DNA of 64,000 nucleotides, taken from positions 1 through 64,000 of the forward strand of contig JANXEA010000005.1 in assembly GCA_025059045.1 (NCBI GenBank), read 5' to 3'. Shown one piece after another: positions 24,528 through 34,025 of the stretch (the first letter of the stretch is position 1; the number at the start of each line of letters is the position of its first letter). This stretch comes from Candidatus Bathyarchaeota archaeon. Lineage in GTDB: Archaea > Thermoproteota > Bathyarchaeia > Bathyarchaeales > DTEX01. Both the position numbers and the translations under genes were made by a program. A model generated the notes under the pieces. That model had not been told where the DNA came from. It worked only from the letters and a program-made list of their open reading frames with translations, and made no database searches.

Positions 24528-25556
24528 TCATCGATTTTCTAATGCAAGCCATAGATGATCAAACGTAGGCCTTTCCAGATCACCGACAGATCCGTCGCTC
24601 CGGATAATTAATCGCTTCTCAGGATCCTCAAGCATCTCTCCTATAACCGCAGCATTTATTCCGCGTTCCGCAAGATTTCTCATAATAGCTTCCACGTACA
24701 GGTTGTCAGCAGTGATAAGGAGCGCTCCCGAGCTGATCAAGTGTAGCGGATCAATCCCGAAGAATTTGCATATCTCCAATGTCTCCCTAGAGACTGGTAT
24801 ACTATTCTCGATTATCTTAAATCCGAGGTTTGAGGCGTCTGCCAATTCATGGATTCCGCCTGCCACTCCGCCTTCCGTTGGATCATGCATGGCGGTCACG
24901 CCGCCAGTATTGAAAGCCGCCAAAGCCTCTTCAACAATGCTGATGCGCTCGTAAAACTGCTTAGCCGACTCTAGCAGGGATTTGTCAATTGACACTTGAA
25001 GAGTGTCGTATCTTTCTTTCGCCAATATGGCTGTACCCTCTATTCCTGCACTCTTTGTCAGAATAATCTTGTTACCTGGTCTTGCGCTACTTGATGTTAC
25101 ATAACGGCCGAGCTCGGATACTCCCATCATGCATCCTATAACAATGGGTCTATGTAGGCCTGGTGAAACTTCTGTATGACCGCCAATTATGGCAATGCCA
25201 AGTCTTTCCGCGGCCGAGTCCATTTGCTTGCATATAGCCTCTACAGTATCCTCAGAGGAATTTTCAGGTAGAAGAATGCAGGAAGAGAAAAAAGAAGGCT
25301 TAACGCCGAATGTGGCAACATCATTCGCGTTTATATTGACCGCCAGCCAGCCAATATTCTCCACGGCGCCTGTTATAGGATCCATTGAGGAAATAACGAT
25401 TTTATTTCCAACTCTAATGACCGCCCCATCCTCTCCGGGAGCTGGTCCCAGAAGAACATCCTTACTCTCTGCACCCAAATACTTTAGCACTACCCTTTTA
25501 AGCGCCTCGGTTGGAAGCTTGCCTAACGGCAATATCAACCCTGCGTAATCCTCCAT
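24528..25556 (-). CDS. HypE-like/AIR-synthase-family ATP-binding protein
   Basis: APGEDGAVI near residue 39 and SSMDPITGAVENIGWLAVNINANDVATFG are the HypE/ThiL/PurM N-terminal signature, followed by MHDPTEGGVAGGIHELA and SSGALLIT in the C-terminal half. True hydrogenase maturation HypE ends in a short cysteine-bearing tail (PRIC-type). This protein ends LWLALENR with no cysteine, so cyanation of that tail cannot occur. It is better called an orphan HypE-like enzyme with unknown substrate. ATG at 25556. No other hyp genes are in the window. Confidence 0.85.
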   Translation of the reverse strand: MEDYAGLILPLGKLPTEALKRVVLKYLGAESKDVLLGPAPGEDGAVIRVGNKIVISSMDPITGAVENIGWLAVNINANDVATFGVKPSFFSSCILLPENSSEDTVEAICKQMDSAAERLGIAIIGGHTEVSPGLHRPIVIGCMMGVSELGRYVTSSSARPGNKIILTKSAGIEGTAILAKERYDTLQVSIDKSLLESAKQFYERISIVEEALAAFNTGGVTAMHDPTEGGVAGGIHELADASNLGFKIIENSIPVSRETLEICKFFGIDPLHLISSGALLITADNLYVEAIMRNLAERGINAAVIGEMLEDPEKRLIIRSDGSVGDLERPTFDHLWLALENR

Positions 25557-25694
25557 TCTCCATCCTTTATGAACACAGATGCCGCATTTTTAGCATACTA
25601 AGCCTTTCTTCGAGCATTTATAAACTTTCTTAAATTGAAAATTGCAAGAATTTCGTTCAAGGCTAGCATTTGTTAAAGTTTTTACGGGATGATG

Positions 25695-25704
25695 CTTTAA
25701 ATAT
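25695..25704 (+). promoter_or_regulatory. TATA-like element before a candidate noncoding RNA
   Basis: CTTTAAATAT reads as an archaeal TATA box. It lies 20-30 bases before the base of the stem at 25725 and faces away from both neighbouring protein genes, which are on the minus strand. It therefore has no obvious coding client. Confidence 0.4.
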
Positions 25705-25724
25705 TAATTTCTTAATTTCTAATT

Positions 25725-25794
25725 TGTGGGTAATGACAGGTCTGACCCTTCTGAACTCTAGCTGATGATGACGATCTTGAGTGCGGAGCCCACA
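25725..25794 (+). ncRNA. Candidate structured noncoding RNA
   Basis: TGTGGGT (25725-25731) pairs with GCCCACA (25788-25794) to close a 70-base element. Inside it are several CTGA boxes (25742, 25751) and an exact RTGATGA box (ATGATGA, 25765-25771), spaced like D' and C' of archaeal C/D guide RNAs. The canonical outer C and D boxes do not appear where expected, and an H/ACA reading (stem then ACA) is also possible, so the class is open. It lies in the 326-base gene-free stretch 25557-25882, which holds nothing else I can identify apart from the TATA-like element. Confidence 0.35.
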
Positions 25795-25882
25795 TCCTGC
25801 TCTTGAAGAAAAATCGCTCATCTCTCACGGATTGTAAACAGAGACTTCTGTCAGCATACACTATCGTATTCTTCTATGTTGT

Positions 25883-27424
25883 TTACACTCGCTTGATGAA
25901 TATCCACGCTACAATCGCTATGACGAGAATCACAATCCCGATTAAAACGTAATAAAACGGATCAGGATCTCTAATAGAGGTTTCCCCGCCACCTACACTG
26001 CCTCCTCCGCCCCCGCTACCGCCACTGCTGGGACCGATAACGTTTAATGTTGCGTTGATAATGCTGATCGTTGAGCCTTCTGGACTTTTCAATGATACGG
26101 TGATATTGTATATTCCTCCGAACTGGTAGATGTGTATGATGGAAGTTGATGTAGTTAAGGTTATGTTGCCGTCTCCGAAGTTCCATTCGTATATGCTTAC
26201 TCTCTCAGATTGGCTTCTGTATGGCGGTATTACGGCGTAGAGTGTAAGGGCTGTTCCCGCTTGGACAGGGTCTGTTAGCGGAGCTTTGAAGCGCCAATCT
26301 TCTCTCTGCAGCTTCGAATCCGTCATTATTTTGGGCTTAACGGGTATGCTGGCACCGGCTTGAGCCATTATCTTTGATCTAAGCGCATCGTCAGCCGGCT
26401 CCACTCTTGCTTCATAATATTCTGAACGGTTGAAAACGTTTTCCGCCTTATAACTCTTCGCGTTTGCTCCGTTTAGCAGGAGATTATTAACCATCTTAAT
26501 GTATCCTTCCTCCGGATCTGAGCCTACTCGGTACTGTGCAACAACCTTTTGGTTTTCCGCCTCAAAGATGTTTGCTTCTGCAAGCACCTGCCCGCCCATT
26601 GCAACGCCGATCGCATAGCTCTGCCAGCCGAAGTAATAGTTGTTGTAAGCGTCGACTTTGCCGAATCTCAATCTGGGAGTACGCTGGACTGTCCTGAAAA
26701 AGAAGTTGTGGTGAAGAGTGACTCGGATGATGGCGTCCCCGGTCTTGCCCGGATCATTTCCGATCAGCATTACCTTGTCATGGTTCCAGAATCTGCACCA
26801 AGAGATGGTGATGTCTGTTGATTGGTTTGTGATGTCAAGTGCTCCGTCCGAGTAGTTTGTGAAGTCGCAATGATGCACCCATATGTCACGTGAGTTGCTA
26901 TCAATAGATAATGCGTCTATGTCCACGTTGGCCGCTGTGTCAAACCTTATGTTTACGATTATAATGTTTGAGGCTTTGCTTATCTTTAATCCATATCCGG
27001 TAATTGTTATCTCAGCCCCTCTTCCGTCGATCGTCTTATTAGATCTGACATTAATCGTGCTTTTAAGCTCAATTGTTCCAGAAACGTCGAAGACTATCCA
27101 TAGAGGCTCACTTGTTGAGGCGGCCTCTCTCAAGCTTCCAGGCCCGCTGTCAGCAAGTGTAGTCACACGGTAGACCCGTCCGTTTAGACCACCAGTCGCG
27201 TTCCTACCAAAGCCCTCCCTTTCTTCAAGCAGTTCCGCCACAGAGAAACCTCTATACGACCAATTATAATCTGCGGTCTCTACGTTCTGTTGCTGGCGCC
27301 AAACTGTTTCTACCACACTTGACTCTTTGCAGATGACCCCGTGGCAGAAGTTAGGAATTATGAGAAGCAGTAGGAGAACAGTTATGAAATACAAAGCTCG
27401 TGCATGTAAAGAGCCCAATTTCAT
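25883..27424 (-). CDS. Secreted, membrane-anchored pectate lyase (PL1) with PKD domain
   Basis: A signal peptide (LYFITVLLLLLIIPNFCHG) is followed by a right-handed beta-helix with PL1 marks: VYRVTTLADSGPGSLREA, KTIDGRGAEITI, DIWVHHCDFTNYSDGALDI, ITISWCRFWNHDKVMLIG and the catalytic-arginine block RTPRLRFGKVDAYNNYY. This enzyme class cleaves polygalacturonate by beta-elimination with calcium. A PKD domain (YEWNFGDGNIT) follows, then a glycine/serine linker and a C-terminal membrane helix ending IKRV. The enzyme should sit outside the cell. The frame extends to 27472, but ATG 27424 gives a normal signal peptide and lies ~35 bases after a TATA-like sequence. Confidence 0.88.
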   Translation of the reverse strand: MKLGSLHARALYFITVLLLLLIIPNFCHGVICKESSVVETVWRQQQNVETADYNWSYRGFSVAELLEEREGFGRNATGGLNGRVYRVTTLADSGPGSLREAASTSEPLWIVFDVSGTIELKSTINVRSNKTIDGRGAEITITGYGLKISKASNIIIVNIRFDTAANVDIDALSIDSNSRDIWVHHCDFTNYSDGALDITNQSTDITISWCRFWNHDKVMLIGNDPGKTGDAIIRVTLHHNFFFRTVQRTPRLRFGKVDAYNNYYFGWQSYAIGVAMGGQVLAEANIFEAENQKVVAQYRVGSDPEEGYIKMVNNLLLNGANAKSYKAENVFNRSEYYEARVEPADDALRSKIMAQAGASIPVKPKIMTDSKLQREDWRFKAPLTDPVQAGTALTLYAVIPPYRSQSERVSIYEWNFGDGNITLTTSTSIIHIYQFGGIYNITVSLKSPEGSTISIINATLNVIGPSSGGSGGGGGSVGGGETSIRDPDPFYYVLIGIVILVIAIVAWIFIKRV

Positions 27425-27498
27425 TTTATGTCTCGTTTTAAGGAATGGAAAGGACCAATAAAAACTTTTCACACTGGAACCATAAAAGTCTCATGGCA

Positions 27499-29373
27499 TC
27501 ATATTGGCAGTAGCCAAATTGAGGAAACTATGAAGCTTATTGCTACCGATATGGTAACGGCGATGCTTACTCCGACGCCGAGACCAGCTGCCAGAAGCCG
27601 GTGATTCGCCGACCACCAATTCTTTCCTTTATACCTCCTTATAGCCATCTTGATCATTAAACCTATGGCAAGTAGAGATGCATAGTGCGGCGTTGTCGCT
27701 GTCCCAGCGGCCAATCCTATTGCGGATAAGAAGCCAAACATTTCAGTTGCAAAGTACGCTATGGCCCCTACTCCAAATGCATATAGGAGCCAGTAGGGAT
27801 TGAAGAGCCCAATTTCTCGACCCTTGATCCATATGCACCTGTTTATGGCTCTCACCCGCCAGAAAATTCTTGCACCTGGGTAAACGCCGGATGGAATAGG
27901 TGCAAGCGACCAGAATAGCTGGACGAACATATACCCAACAAACCATAGTAGAGGTGTGAACATTAGTCTAGTCTTTATCAGGCTCCATATTGAGGTTCCG
28001 GTTAGCTCAGCCACCTTATAATTCTTTAACCAGCCAGTTCCCTCGATGTTTATAAGTGTTGGAACAAACCAGACTTCTACCCCCTTGTATCCGCTCGCGT
28101 AATAGATTAAGTTCATTGGAACATCGACATCAAGGTTTACGCCTGTCTCTCCCACCATTTGACTGTTCACCATTGATAGGGTTAGGGGTGCGAATATGAA
28201 GAGCGGCGCTGCAATGTATAATGGGAAATCTGTGAGCAACATGTAAATTGTTAGTCCAGCCGCTATTGGGGCGGCGATTCCGAGGATTACATAATACTTT
28301 ACTCGTCTCCCCCATGCACTCAGAGAACCAAGAGAGGATATAGCCTTTACAAATTTCCTAGGGTAGCGGAAGATTGGCATCAGTCCTGCTGCTAGCGAGA
28401 ATCCGATAAGCGGTACAGCCCAGAAGTACATGGTCGAACGTGAATATATATCTTCAGCTGACATTCTTGGCAGCCACCAGCTCTGGTATCCCAGAAGAAT
28501 TGGGTCAGTGTCTGGGGCGAGCTGATAGGCGACTGTCAGCCAGTTTCCAAAGAACCAAACGGCATAGGATCCGATAATCATGCTGGCGACCATCTTCTCA
28601 GACAATACAAGCGCGGATATTATTGGGGATAGACTTGTCGCAACGCCGAACATTGCTCCGGGAAAATAATTTTCGATCTGCGCTGAAAAATCATACCATG
28701 GAATTGGGACAAGTTCGATCGATCTCCCCATATATGCTTTGGTTAAATTTGGGATGGCGTAGACTATAAAGCCCCACATAAATCCGATAACGCTTGCCCC
28801 GAAGAGCAGATTTACAGATGATTCTTCTCCCTCGCTAATGGTCTCTATCTGCTGCGCGTAGACTTGTTGAAGTGGAAATGGGAGCTTTTGTATGTCAATG
28901 TAGAATTCCTTGAGTAATAGGCCTAGGGATATGGCCAGTATTGTTCCGAGTAAGTATTGTATAAAATAGAGGAGGAAAGGCGTTGTCCATGAGGGATGCA
29001 GAAATGTTCTAGTCCATTGAATGTTCGCGGATGGGGGCGGCACATACCATTCGGGGATATAATCTGCGATCCCAAATGAGCCTACAATGTCTGAATTTCT
29101 AAAATATACTCGATAAACCATATCTAGTGGAGCGTATGTGCCAAGGCTTGCCAAGAAGCTTATTAAGAAGGCTTCTTGGCGAGTGATTCTTTTTCCAAGC
29201 AGTTTTCCCATCTCCACAAAGAGGAGCATTGCGAATATGGAGACTTCGATCTGCTGGCCTGTCATCAGCTCCAAATAGATGTTTGCTGGGATGAAGACAA
29301 ATATGGAGAAGATACCTGCAAGCATGCTGATCCAGCTTATTCCAGACCTTATTCTTTCATCGGCTTGCATCAT
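27499..29373 (-). CDS. Large polytopic membrane protein (OPT/DUF6785-like)
   Basis: 624 residues with about 14 hydrophobic helices. Segments such as GRRVKYYVILGIAAPIAAG, KLPFPLQQVYAQQIETISEGEE and NYKVAELTGTSIWSLIKTR recall oligopeptide-transporter (OPT) and DUF6785-type families. The assignment is weak. It is the last gene of a tight minus-strand set: the M28-like/FtsX gene ends 6 bases before its ATG at 29373, and the related-looking 750-residue membrane gene lies before that. The pectate lyase gene follows after ~75 bases with its own TATA-like sequence. Confidence 0.6.
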   Translation of the reverse strand: MMQADERIRSGISWISMLAGIFSIFVFIPANIYLELMTGQQIEVSIFAMLLFVEMGKLLGKRITRQEAFLISFLASLGTYAPLDMVYRVYFRNSDIVGSFGIADYIPEWYVPPPSANIQWTRTFLHPSWTTPFLLYFIQYLLGTILAISLGLLLKEFYIDIQKLPFPLQQVYAQQIETISEGEESSVNLLFGASVIGFMWGFIVYAIPNLTKAYMGRSIELVPIPWYDFSAQIENYFPGAMFGVATSLSPIISALVLSEKMVASMIIGSYAVWFFGNWLTVAYQLAPDTDPILLGYQSWWLPRMSAEDIYSRSTMYFWAVPLIGFSLAAGLMPIFRYPRKFVKAISSLGSLSAWGRRVKYYVILGIAAPIAAGLTIYMLLTDFPLYIAAPLFIFAPLTLSMVNSQMVGETGVNLDVDVPMNLIYYASGYKGVEVWFVPTLINIEGTGWLKNYKVAELTGTSIWSLIKTRLMFTPLLWFVGYMFVQLFWSLAPIPSGVYPGARIFWRVRAINRCIWIKGREIGLFNPYWLLYAFGVGAIAYFATEMFGFLSAIGLAAGTATTPHYASLLAIGLMIKMAIRRYKGKNWWSANHRLLAAGLGVGVSIAVTISVAISFIVSSIWLLPI

Positions 29374-29379
29374 CTTTCT

Positions 29380-32300
29380 CTATTCCCCGTTCGACCCGCT
29401 TTTTTGGCCATATTTTGATTTCCAGAGGAGGAACTGCTTTCTAATTTCGTCTACAAATTTAAGCGTTAACCTCTCCCAGTCCTCTGTTAGTCCCGCAGTC
29501 CTCCTAATAGTCAGTCCAGCCTTCCACGTATCCTCTTCGGCGTCTCTGATTAGACGTATTATTGCATCCTGTTTCACGCCTAAGTCATATGGCGCTAAGT
29601 TTACATATAGGCTGAGAACCATCTCTCTATCATCTGCCAACTCTTCCTTGATCTCATCCACATTAAAAATAGGCGCGTCACGGAAGGAGTGGCGCTTGGA
29701 AAACTCTTTAAGGTAATCTATCATCTGCTCAGCCTCTTTCCTATTTGAGAAGGTGAAAGGAAGTGGAAACTCCCAAGTATCCCCAACAGGCTTAGATGAA
29801 GGAGCCCATTTTCTCTCCATACTGGGAGTCACCAACTTTGCAGCCGAGACTATTGGAAAGATTGTTGAGGTTATAACTGTAACCATTGCGACCATTAGAA
29901 CAAGGAGAACATGTGAGGAGGTAGGATCTAATGTTACGCCGGTTGGGGCGATATAGCTAGTTATTGGAAGGGACAGTAGGTAACCTATTATGGAACCGAC
30001 AATAGCATATGTAATTGTTTCCGCTAGGAAGAGGAAACCTATATGTGAGGGTGAGAGACCTATGGAGCTGAGGATCGATATCTCTCTTCGTCTCTCATAA
30101 ACGGCGCTTATGAGCATATTCAATAGTGATAGAATCACGAGAGTTATTGGAACTATTTGGCTTTCAAATCCGAAAGCTCTGTATGTTAACCCTTGGGATA
30201 ACAAGTATATTTTGTCGCCCGAAGTGTAATAGACCGCGTATACGTTGAAAAGATTGAATATTTTTTTAGCCATCTTGGGCACATTGACGCTTTCTAACGG
30301 CTTAATCGATACGCTTGCAACACGTCCTCCCAACGATATTAGAACCTCATATGGGATTATGACATAATAGCTTGGATCCACATGTACGTTCCAGGGATTG
30401 TCGGGGGTTATATCGAACTTTATTGGTGAAAGTTCTTCACCATCAAGGTCTCGCAAGAACTGAATATTGTTACTCATTATTCCTATAACCGTGAAGTTTG
30501 TACCAGCGATTGTAAGGATGTCGCCTATGCTGAAATTTCCTTCCTCCGCGATGGCTTCAGTAATTATACATAGTGGCGCCTTCTCCTGACCTCTTCCAAA
30601 CCATGAACCATTTACTAGAAAGTTTAATCTCGTTATTTCTTTCTCTTCCGGGGTCAGCCCCCACAATGTATTGACTGAAACGTTCCGTCCACTTGTGACC
30701 GATACGCACTCAAATCCGTAGGTTCCATCCACATCCTCGACAGTTCTGAACCTTGGAAACATATATATCCAAGCCCTCGGCGCCACTATAGCTTGATCTC
30801 CAAATTCTGCTTTGAGAAAGTCAACGATTCTAGTTCCTAAGTCGAATCCGCCATAGCCCCACATATCCTTTCGGATAAGTATCCCTTGATAAGGGGGACT
30901 TCTTCCCCTTTCCTCCTCTCTCACACCCACAATCGCGGATACTGAGGAGAAGCTTGAGACGCTGAAAACTAATATTATCAAAGCGATCAGTACAAGTCCG
31001 CTTCTAATCTTCCTTCTTTTCATGTTTTCTATACCCTGCTTGAATGAAATGAAGAATGAACTTCTCATTCTAGATATGTCTATTTCATGTTCGCCTAAGA
31101 GCTTGATGCGGGATGACCTGAGGAGGTTAGCAAAACGCATGAACATTACTATAAGTATTGGGAACATGAGTATAAGCATCGAAAAGCCGATGACATTTAT
31201 CATCGGGCTTGCAGCTATTGAGAAGCCAGGATGGAACAAATAAAGAAAAACGATTAATGAGCTAAAGATGAGGACTAAGGACAGAATCTTCCTCTTTCCC
31301 CTAAAGTCAAGGAAAAGGGCCTCCGCTATTATCGTGAATGGGATAGCGATGAATGAGAAGAAGGGTACAGTTGCAGCTGCGTCTTCGGCTTTGGCTCTGA
31401 AATGCAAATATGCCCTTAAGGCCTTGTTCCAGCTGGCGATGCAGTTAACTAAATACTTGGAATATGAATGATTATGTTCGAGGGCTCTTATAGCCTCTGA
31501 TAACATTTTTTCAGCTTCGATTAGCCCTTCAAACATTTCGCGATTCTCTTGTGAGGGTATATTATCCAATATGCTTGCTGAGATTCTCTTAGTCCACCTT
31601 ATAAGATCTGAGATCCCGCTGTGAAGCTTTATGTATCTTTGCTCTCCAGGTTTCAGAATGTAGCCGTAACCTTCTGGATTGTCGCCTGTACTATTGAGGA
31701 TCATGCCAAAAGGGTATCTATCAACAGTCGCATACATCATCACCTTTATGTATTCGCCTGGGGGAACGGCAAGCACGTAAAGGTTGCTTCGGCTCCATAC
31801 ACCATAACTCAGGACATCTTCGAACTTCTCATTTTTCAGGGAGATTTGAATTGGAACGCTTTCCCCGCTTGGCAGTACTGGTGAAGTCAAGGAACTTGGG
31901 TGAAAGACATCTACTACAAGTTGAGAGCATCTGAAGATGGGTAGGACACCAAGCTCAGGGATGCCGCTACCCGCGCATATGTAGCTAGCGTAGTAGCGGG
32001 ATCTCATGTCGGGGGCGTACAGGATCTCCCCAGTTTCAGCGTCAATAACCCATGCCGATATTAGAAAGCCTACGTATCTTCCGTCTCTCTGCCCAATTCC
32101 GCCCTTAAATAGGTATCTTCCATTTTCGTCGGCGAATGTGAAACGTCTGAACGAAAGTGGCATGTTGAAGAATGTTTTATAGTTGCTTGAGGCCTGGGGT
32201 CCTGCTCCCCCTTCAAGTATGACAAGAGCGTTAGGGACTGGAGAGAACCATCCAATAGAATCATTCCATATTCCAATCATGCCTGTAGCGTTTACTTCCC

Positions 32301-34011
32301 ATCTGCTTACTGTTCCTCCAGCTGAGATCGTGTTCTTTAGTGTCTGCTTGTTTGCCTCTCTGTTCGCAAGCCAGTTTCTTATCACATTCTGGGCGGCCGT
32401 GTTTCCTATCTCACTGGTCCAGTCGAGACTATCAAGCCTTACGATTGAATAAAGTATGAATTCGATTTGGTCCTGGAGGTTTCTGAGATTCACATATTCA
32501 TATCTATCGAATGGTCTGCCTAGGAACTTATTATAATAGGCTGTTGTGAATGCAGATGCAGAGGGGAACTGTGAGAACCCATTGCGCAGAAGGAATATGG
32601 GCTCCATATCATATATTTTTGTGTACCAGCTGAACTGATTTCCTACATCCCACTCAACGTCCAACACGTGGCTGGATGAGAAGATATAGACTGAGTATCT
32701 TTTTTTCCCTAAACTCGCCATGTTTATCTCGGCATATGTATTTGTGAAAAAGTTTTCTAGGTAGAAGGCTGTCTCTGCAGATGTGTAACTATCGAATGTA
32801 TTTCCACACCAGTACACCGTTGTAACCGCTCCAGCCTTCTCTCCGCTGCTACAGGGAACCCACAGGAGTTCATTGCTGCCTGTGTCGAGCTGTATGTTGA
32901 TTAGCCAAAAGATGTTCTTCTCTACGATTAGCCCGAGATCTTTCCTGAGATACCAGCTCCTCATCGGATCTAAGAAGTCATCTATGAACTGGACTGATCC
33001 CTCAAGGTTTTGATGATGAGCTGAAAGCGCTGCAAATATAATAGTATGTTTCGGTCTGTGAAGGCTGAAATACCTGGCTATCTCAAGGAGTGAAGCAATT
33101 CCGCATGCCTCCTGTGCCCCAGGCGCGTACCTAGGGGAGTCGGAATAAGAGTCATAATATGCTATTAGTAGTAGGGATTGGTTAGGCCACTGCGTTCCCC
33201 TTATTTCCCCCCATATGTTCCATGTTTTGACCTTCTCCCAGAATGTGCTGGCTTTTATCAGCACCTCCTCTCCGACATGGCCTAGGAGTCTATTTCTTGC
33301 TTCTTTGGTGGCGATAAATCTTGGAAATTTGAGCGGCAGATCCTCAATAAATGTTGTAATCAGTTGGTACTGCGGACTGAATACGTCATCCTTCAGTGGG
33401 GCGATAAAAGTGTAGAGGGGGTCGGGTTCCATGAATATAACTGCCTTGGCGCCCTGGCGATACAGTTCAATCCATTTGGACGATGCGGATGCCCAATCAA
33501 GCAGAGCAATGCATCCTTCAATTTCCTTTCCGTCAAGGTCCTCTAAGTCAGCGTCTTCTAGGTACATTAGGCGGCCCTTGATTCCTTCCGGGGGCGTCGT
33601 TGAGGGAACGACAAAGTTCGGTCGCGCTGCATATACCTCTATGGTTTCTCCTGTCGAAAGGAATGTTATATTGGCGCCATGATCTATGCAGTCTACAACC
33701 TCAAACTCTTGAACTGTAACATTATCCATCAGACTCCTAAACTGTTCATATATATATTGGGCTGCGATTCTGTTCCCGGGATATCCAGTTGCCCTGCTGC
33801 CGAGACTTGAGAGAAAACGTATATGTTGGTCGAGCAATGTCATATTTATACTTGCTATTACTCGAGAGTAATCAGTGATCAAAAACGCATTGGTGCTACT
33901 AAAGATATGACCGTTTGCCATAGGCGCTGCCTGAATAGAAATGAGTATTAATAGAATGGATGAAACAAGTATCCTGTGAGGCTGTAATATTAAGATTTTT
34001 CGGGACATCAT
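29380..34011 (-). CDS. M28-peptidase-like / FtsX-type permease fusion protein (1543 residues)
   Basis: A signal/anchor helix (about 13-30) precedes an M28 aminopeptidase-like region with a PA-type insert (about 145-220). The M28 core reads AYYDSYSDSPRYAPGAQEACGIASLLEIAR (shown in parts: AYYDS 284-288, APGAQEACG 296-304), then AALSAHHQNLEGS. Usual metal ligands (HxD, DDN and EE) are replaced by YYD, QE and HH, so it is probably inactive as a peptidase. A carboxypeptidase-regulatory-like stretch sits near 600. Two membrane segments near 890-960 and a C-terminal FtsX/MacB permease domain (about 1010-1430: RRKIRSGLVLIALIIL, ERRREISILSSIGLSP) follow. No ABC ATPase partner is in the window. Confidence 0.75.
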   Translation of the reverse strand: MMSRKILILQPHRILVSSILLILISIQAAPMANGHIFSSTNAFLITDYSRVIASINMTLLDQHIRFLSSLGSRATGYPGNRIAAQYIYEQFRSLMDNVTVQEFEVVDCIDHGANITFLSTGETIEVYAARPNFVVPSTTPPEGIKGRLMYLEDADLEDLDGKEIEGCIALLDWASASSKWIELYRQGAKAVIFMEPDPLYTFIAPLKDDVFSPQYQLITTFIEDLPLKFPRFIATKEARNRLLGHVGEEVLIKASTFWEKVKTWNIWGEIRGTQWPNQSLLLIAYYDSYSDSPRYAPGAQEACGIASLLEIARYFSLHRPKHTIIFAALSAHHQNLEGSVQFIDDFLDPMRSWYLRKDLGLIVEKNIFWLINIQLDTGSNELLWVPCSSGEKAGAVTTVYWCGNTFDSYTSAETAFYLENFFTNTYAEINMASLGKKRYSVYIFSSSHVLDVEWDVGNQFSWYTKIYDMEPIFLLRNGFSQFPSASAFTTAYYNKFLGRPFDRYEYVNLRNLQDQIEFILYSIVRLDSLDWTSEIGNTAAQNVIRNWLANREANKQTLKNTISAGGTVSRWEVNATGMIGIWNDSIGWFSPVPNALVILEGGAGPQASSNYKTFFNMPLSFRRFTFADENGRYLFKGGIGQRDGRYVGFLISAWVIDAETGEILYAPDMRSRYYASYICAGSGIPELGVLPIFRCSQLVVDVFHPSSLTSPVLPSGESVPIQISLKNEKFEDVLSYGVWSRSNLYVLAVPPGEYIKVMMYATVDRYPFGMILNSTGDNPEGYGYILKPGEQRYIKLHSGISDLIRWTKRISASILDNIPSQENREMFEGLIEAEKMLSEAIRALEHNHSYSKYLVNCIASWNKALRAYLHFRAKAEDAAATVPFFSFIAIPFTIIAEALFLDFRGKRKILSLVLIFSSLIVFLYLFHPGFSIAASPMINVIGFSMLILMFPILIVMFMRFANLLRSSRIKLLGEHEIDISRMRSSFFISFKQGIENMKRRKIRSGLVLIALIILVFSVSSFSSVSAIVGVREEERGRSPPYQGILIRKDMWGYGGFDLGTRIVDFLKAEFGDQAIVAPRAWIYMFPRFRTVEDVDGTYGFECVSVTSGRNVSVNTLWGLTPEEKEITRLNFLVNGSWFGRGQEKAPLCIITEAIAEEGNFSIGDILTIAGTNFTVIGIMSNNIQFLRDLDGEELSPIKFDITPDNPWNVHVDPSYYVIIPYEVLISLGGRVASVSIKPLESVNVPKMAKKIFNLFNVYAVYYTSGDKIYLLSQGLTYRAFGFESQIVPITLVILSLLNMLISAVYERRREISILSSIGLSPSHIGFLFLAETITYAIVGSIIGYLLSLPITSYIAPTGVTLDPTSSHVLLVLMVAMVTVITSTIFPIVSAAKLVTPSMERKWAPSSKPVGDTWEFPLPFTFSNRKEAEQMIDYLKEFSKRHSFRDAPIFNVDEIKEELADDREMVLSLYVNLAPYDLGVKQDAIIRLIRDAEEDTWKAGLTIRRTAGLTEDWERLTLKFVDEIRKQFLLWKSKYGQKSGSNGE

Positions 34012-34025
34012 GATACCATGCTAAG

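Noticed and set aside
24337-24552. Separate small protein overlapping the SpoIIM-like gene
   Set aside because: It is an alternative frame of the SpoIIM-like gene without a ribosome-binding site or family.
25760-25860. Canonical C/D box guide RNA
   Set aside because: Only inner CTGA and ATGATGA boxes are clear; no matching outer C and D boxes were found, so it is kept as an unclassified candidate.
29279-29716. Plus-strand open frame across the junction of two membrane genes
   Set aside because: It is the antisense shadow of two minus-strand genes with strong family features.
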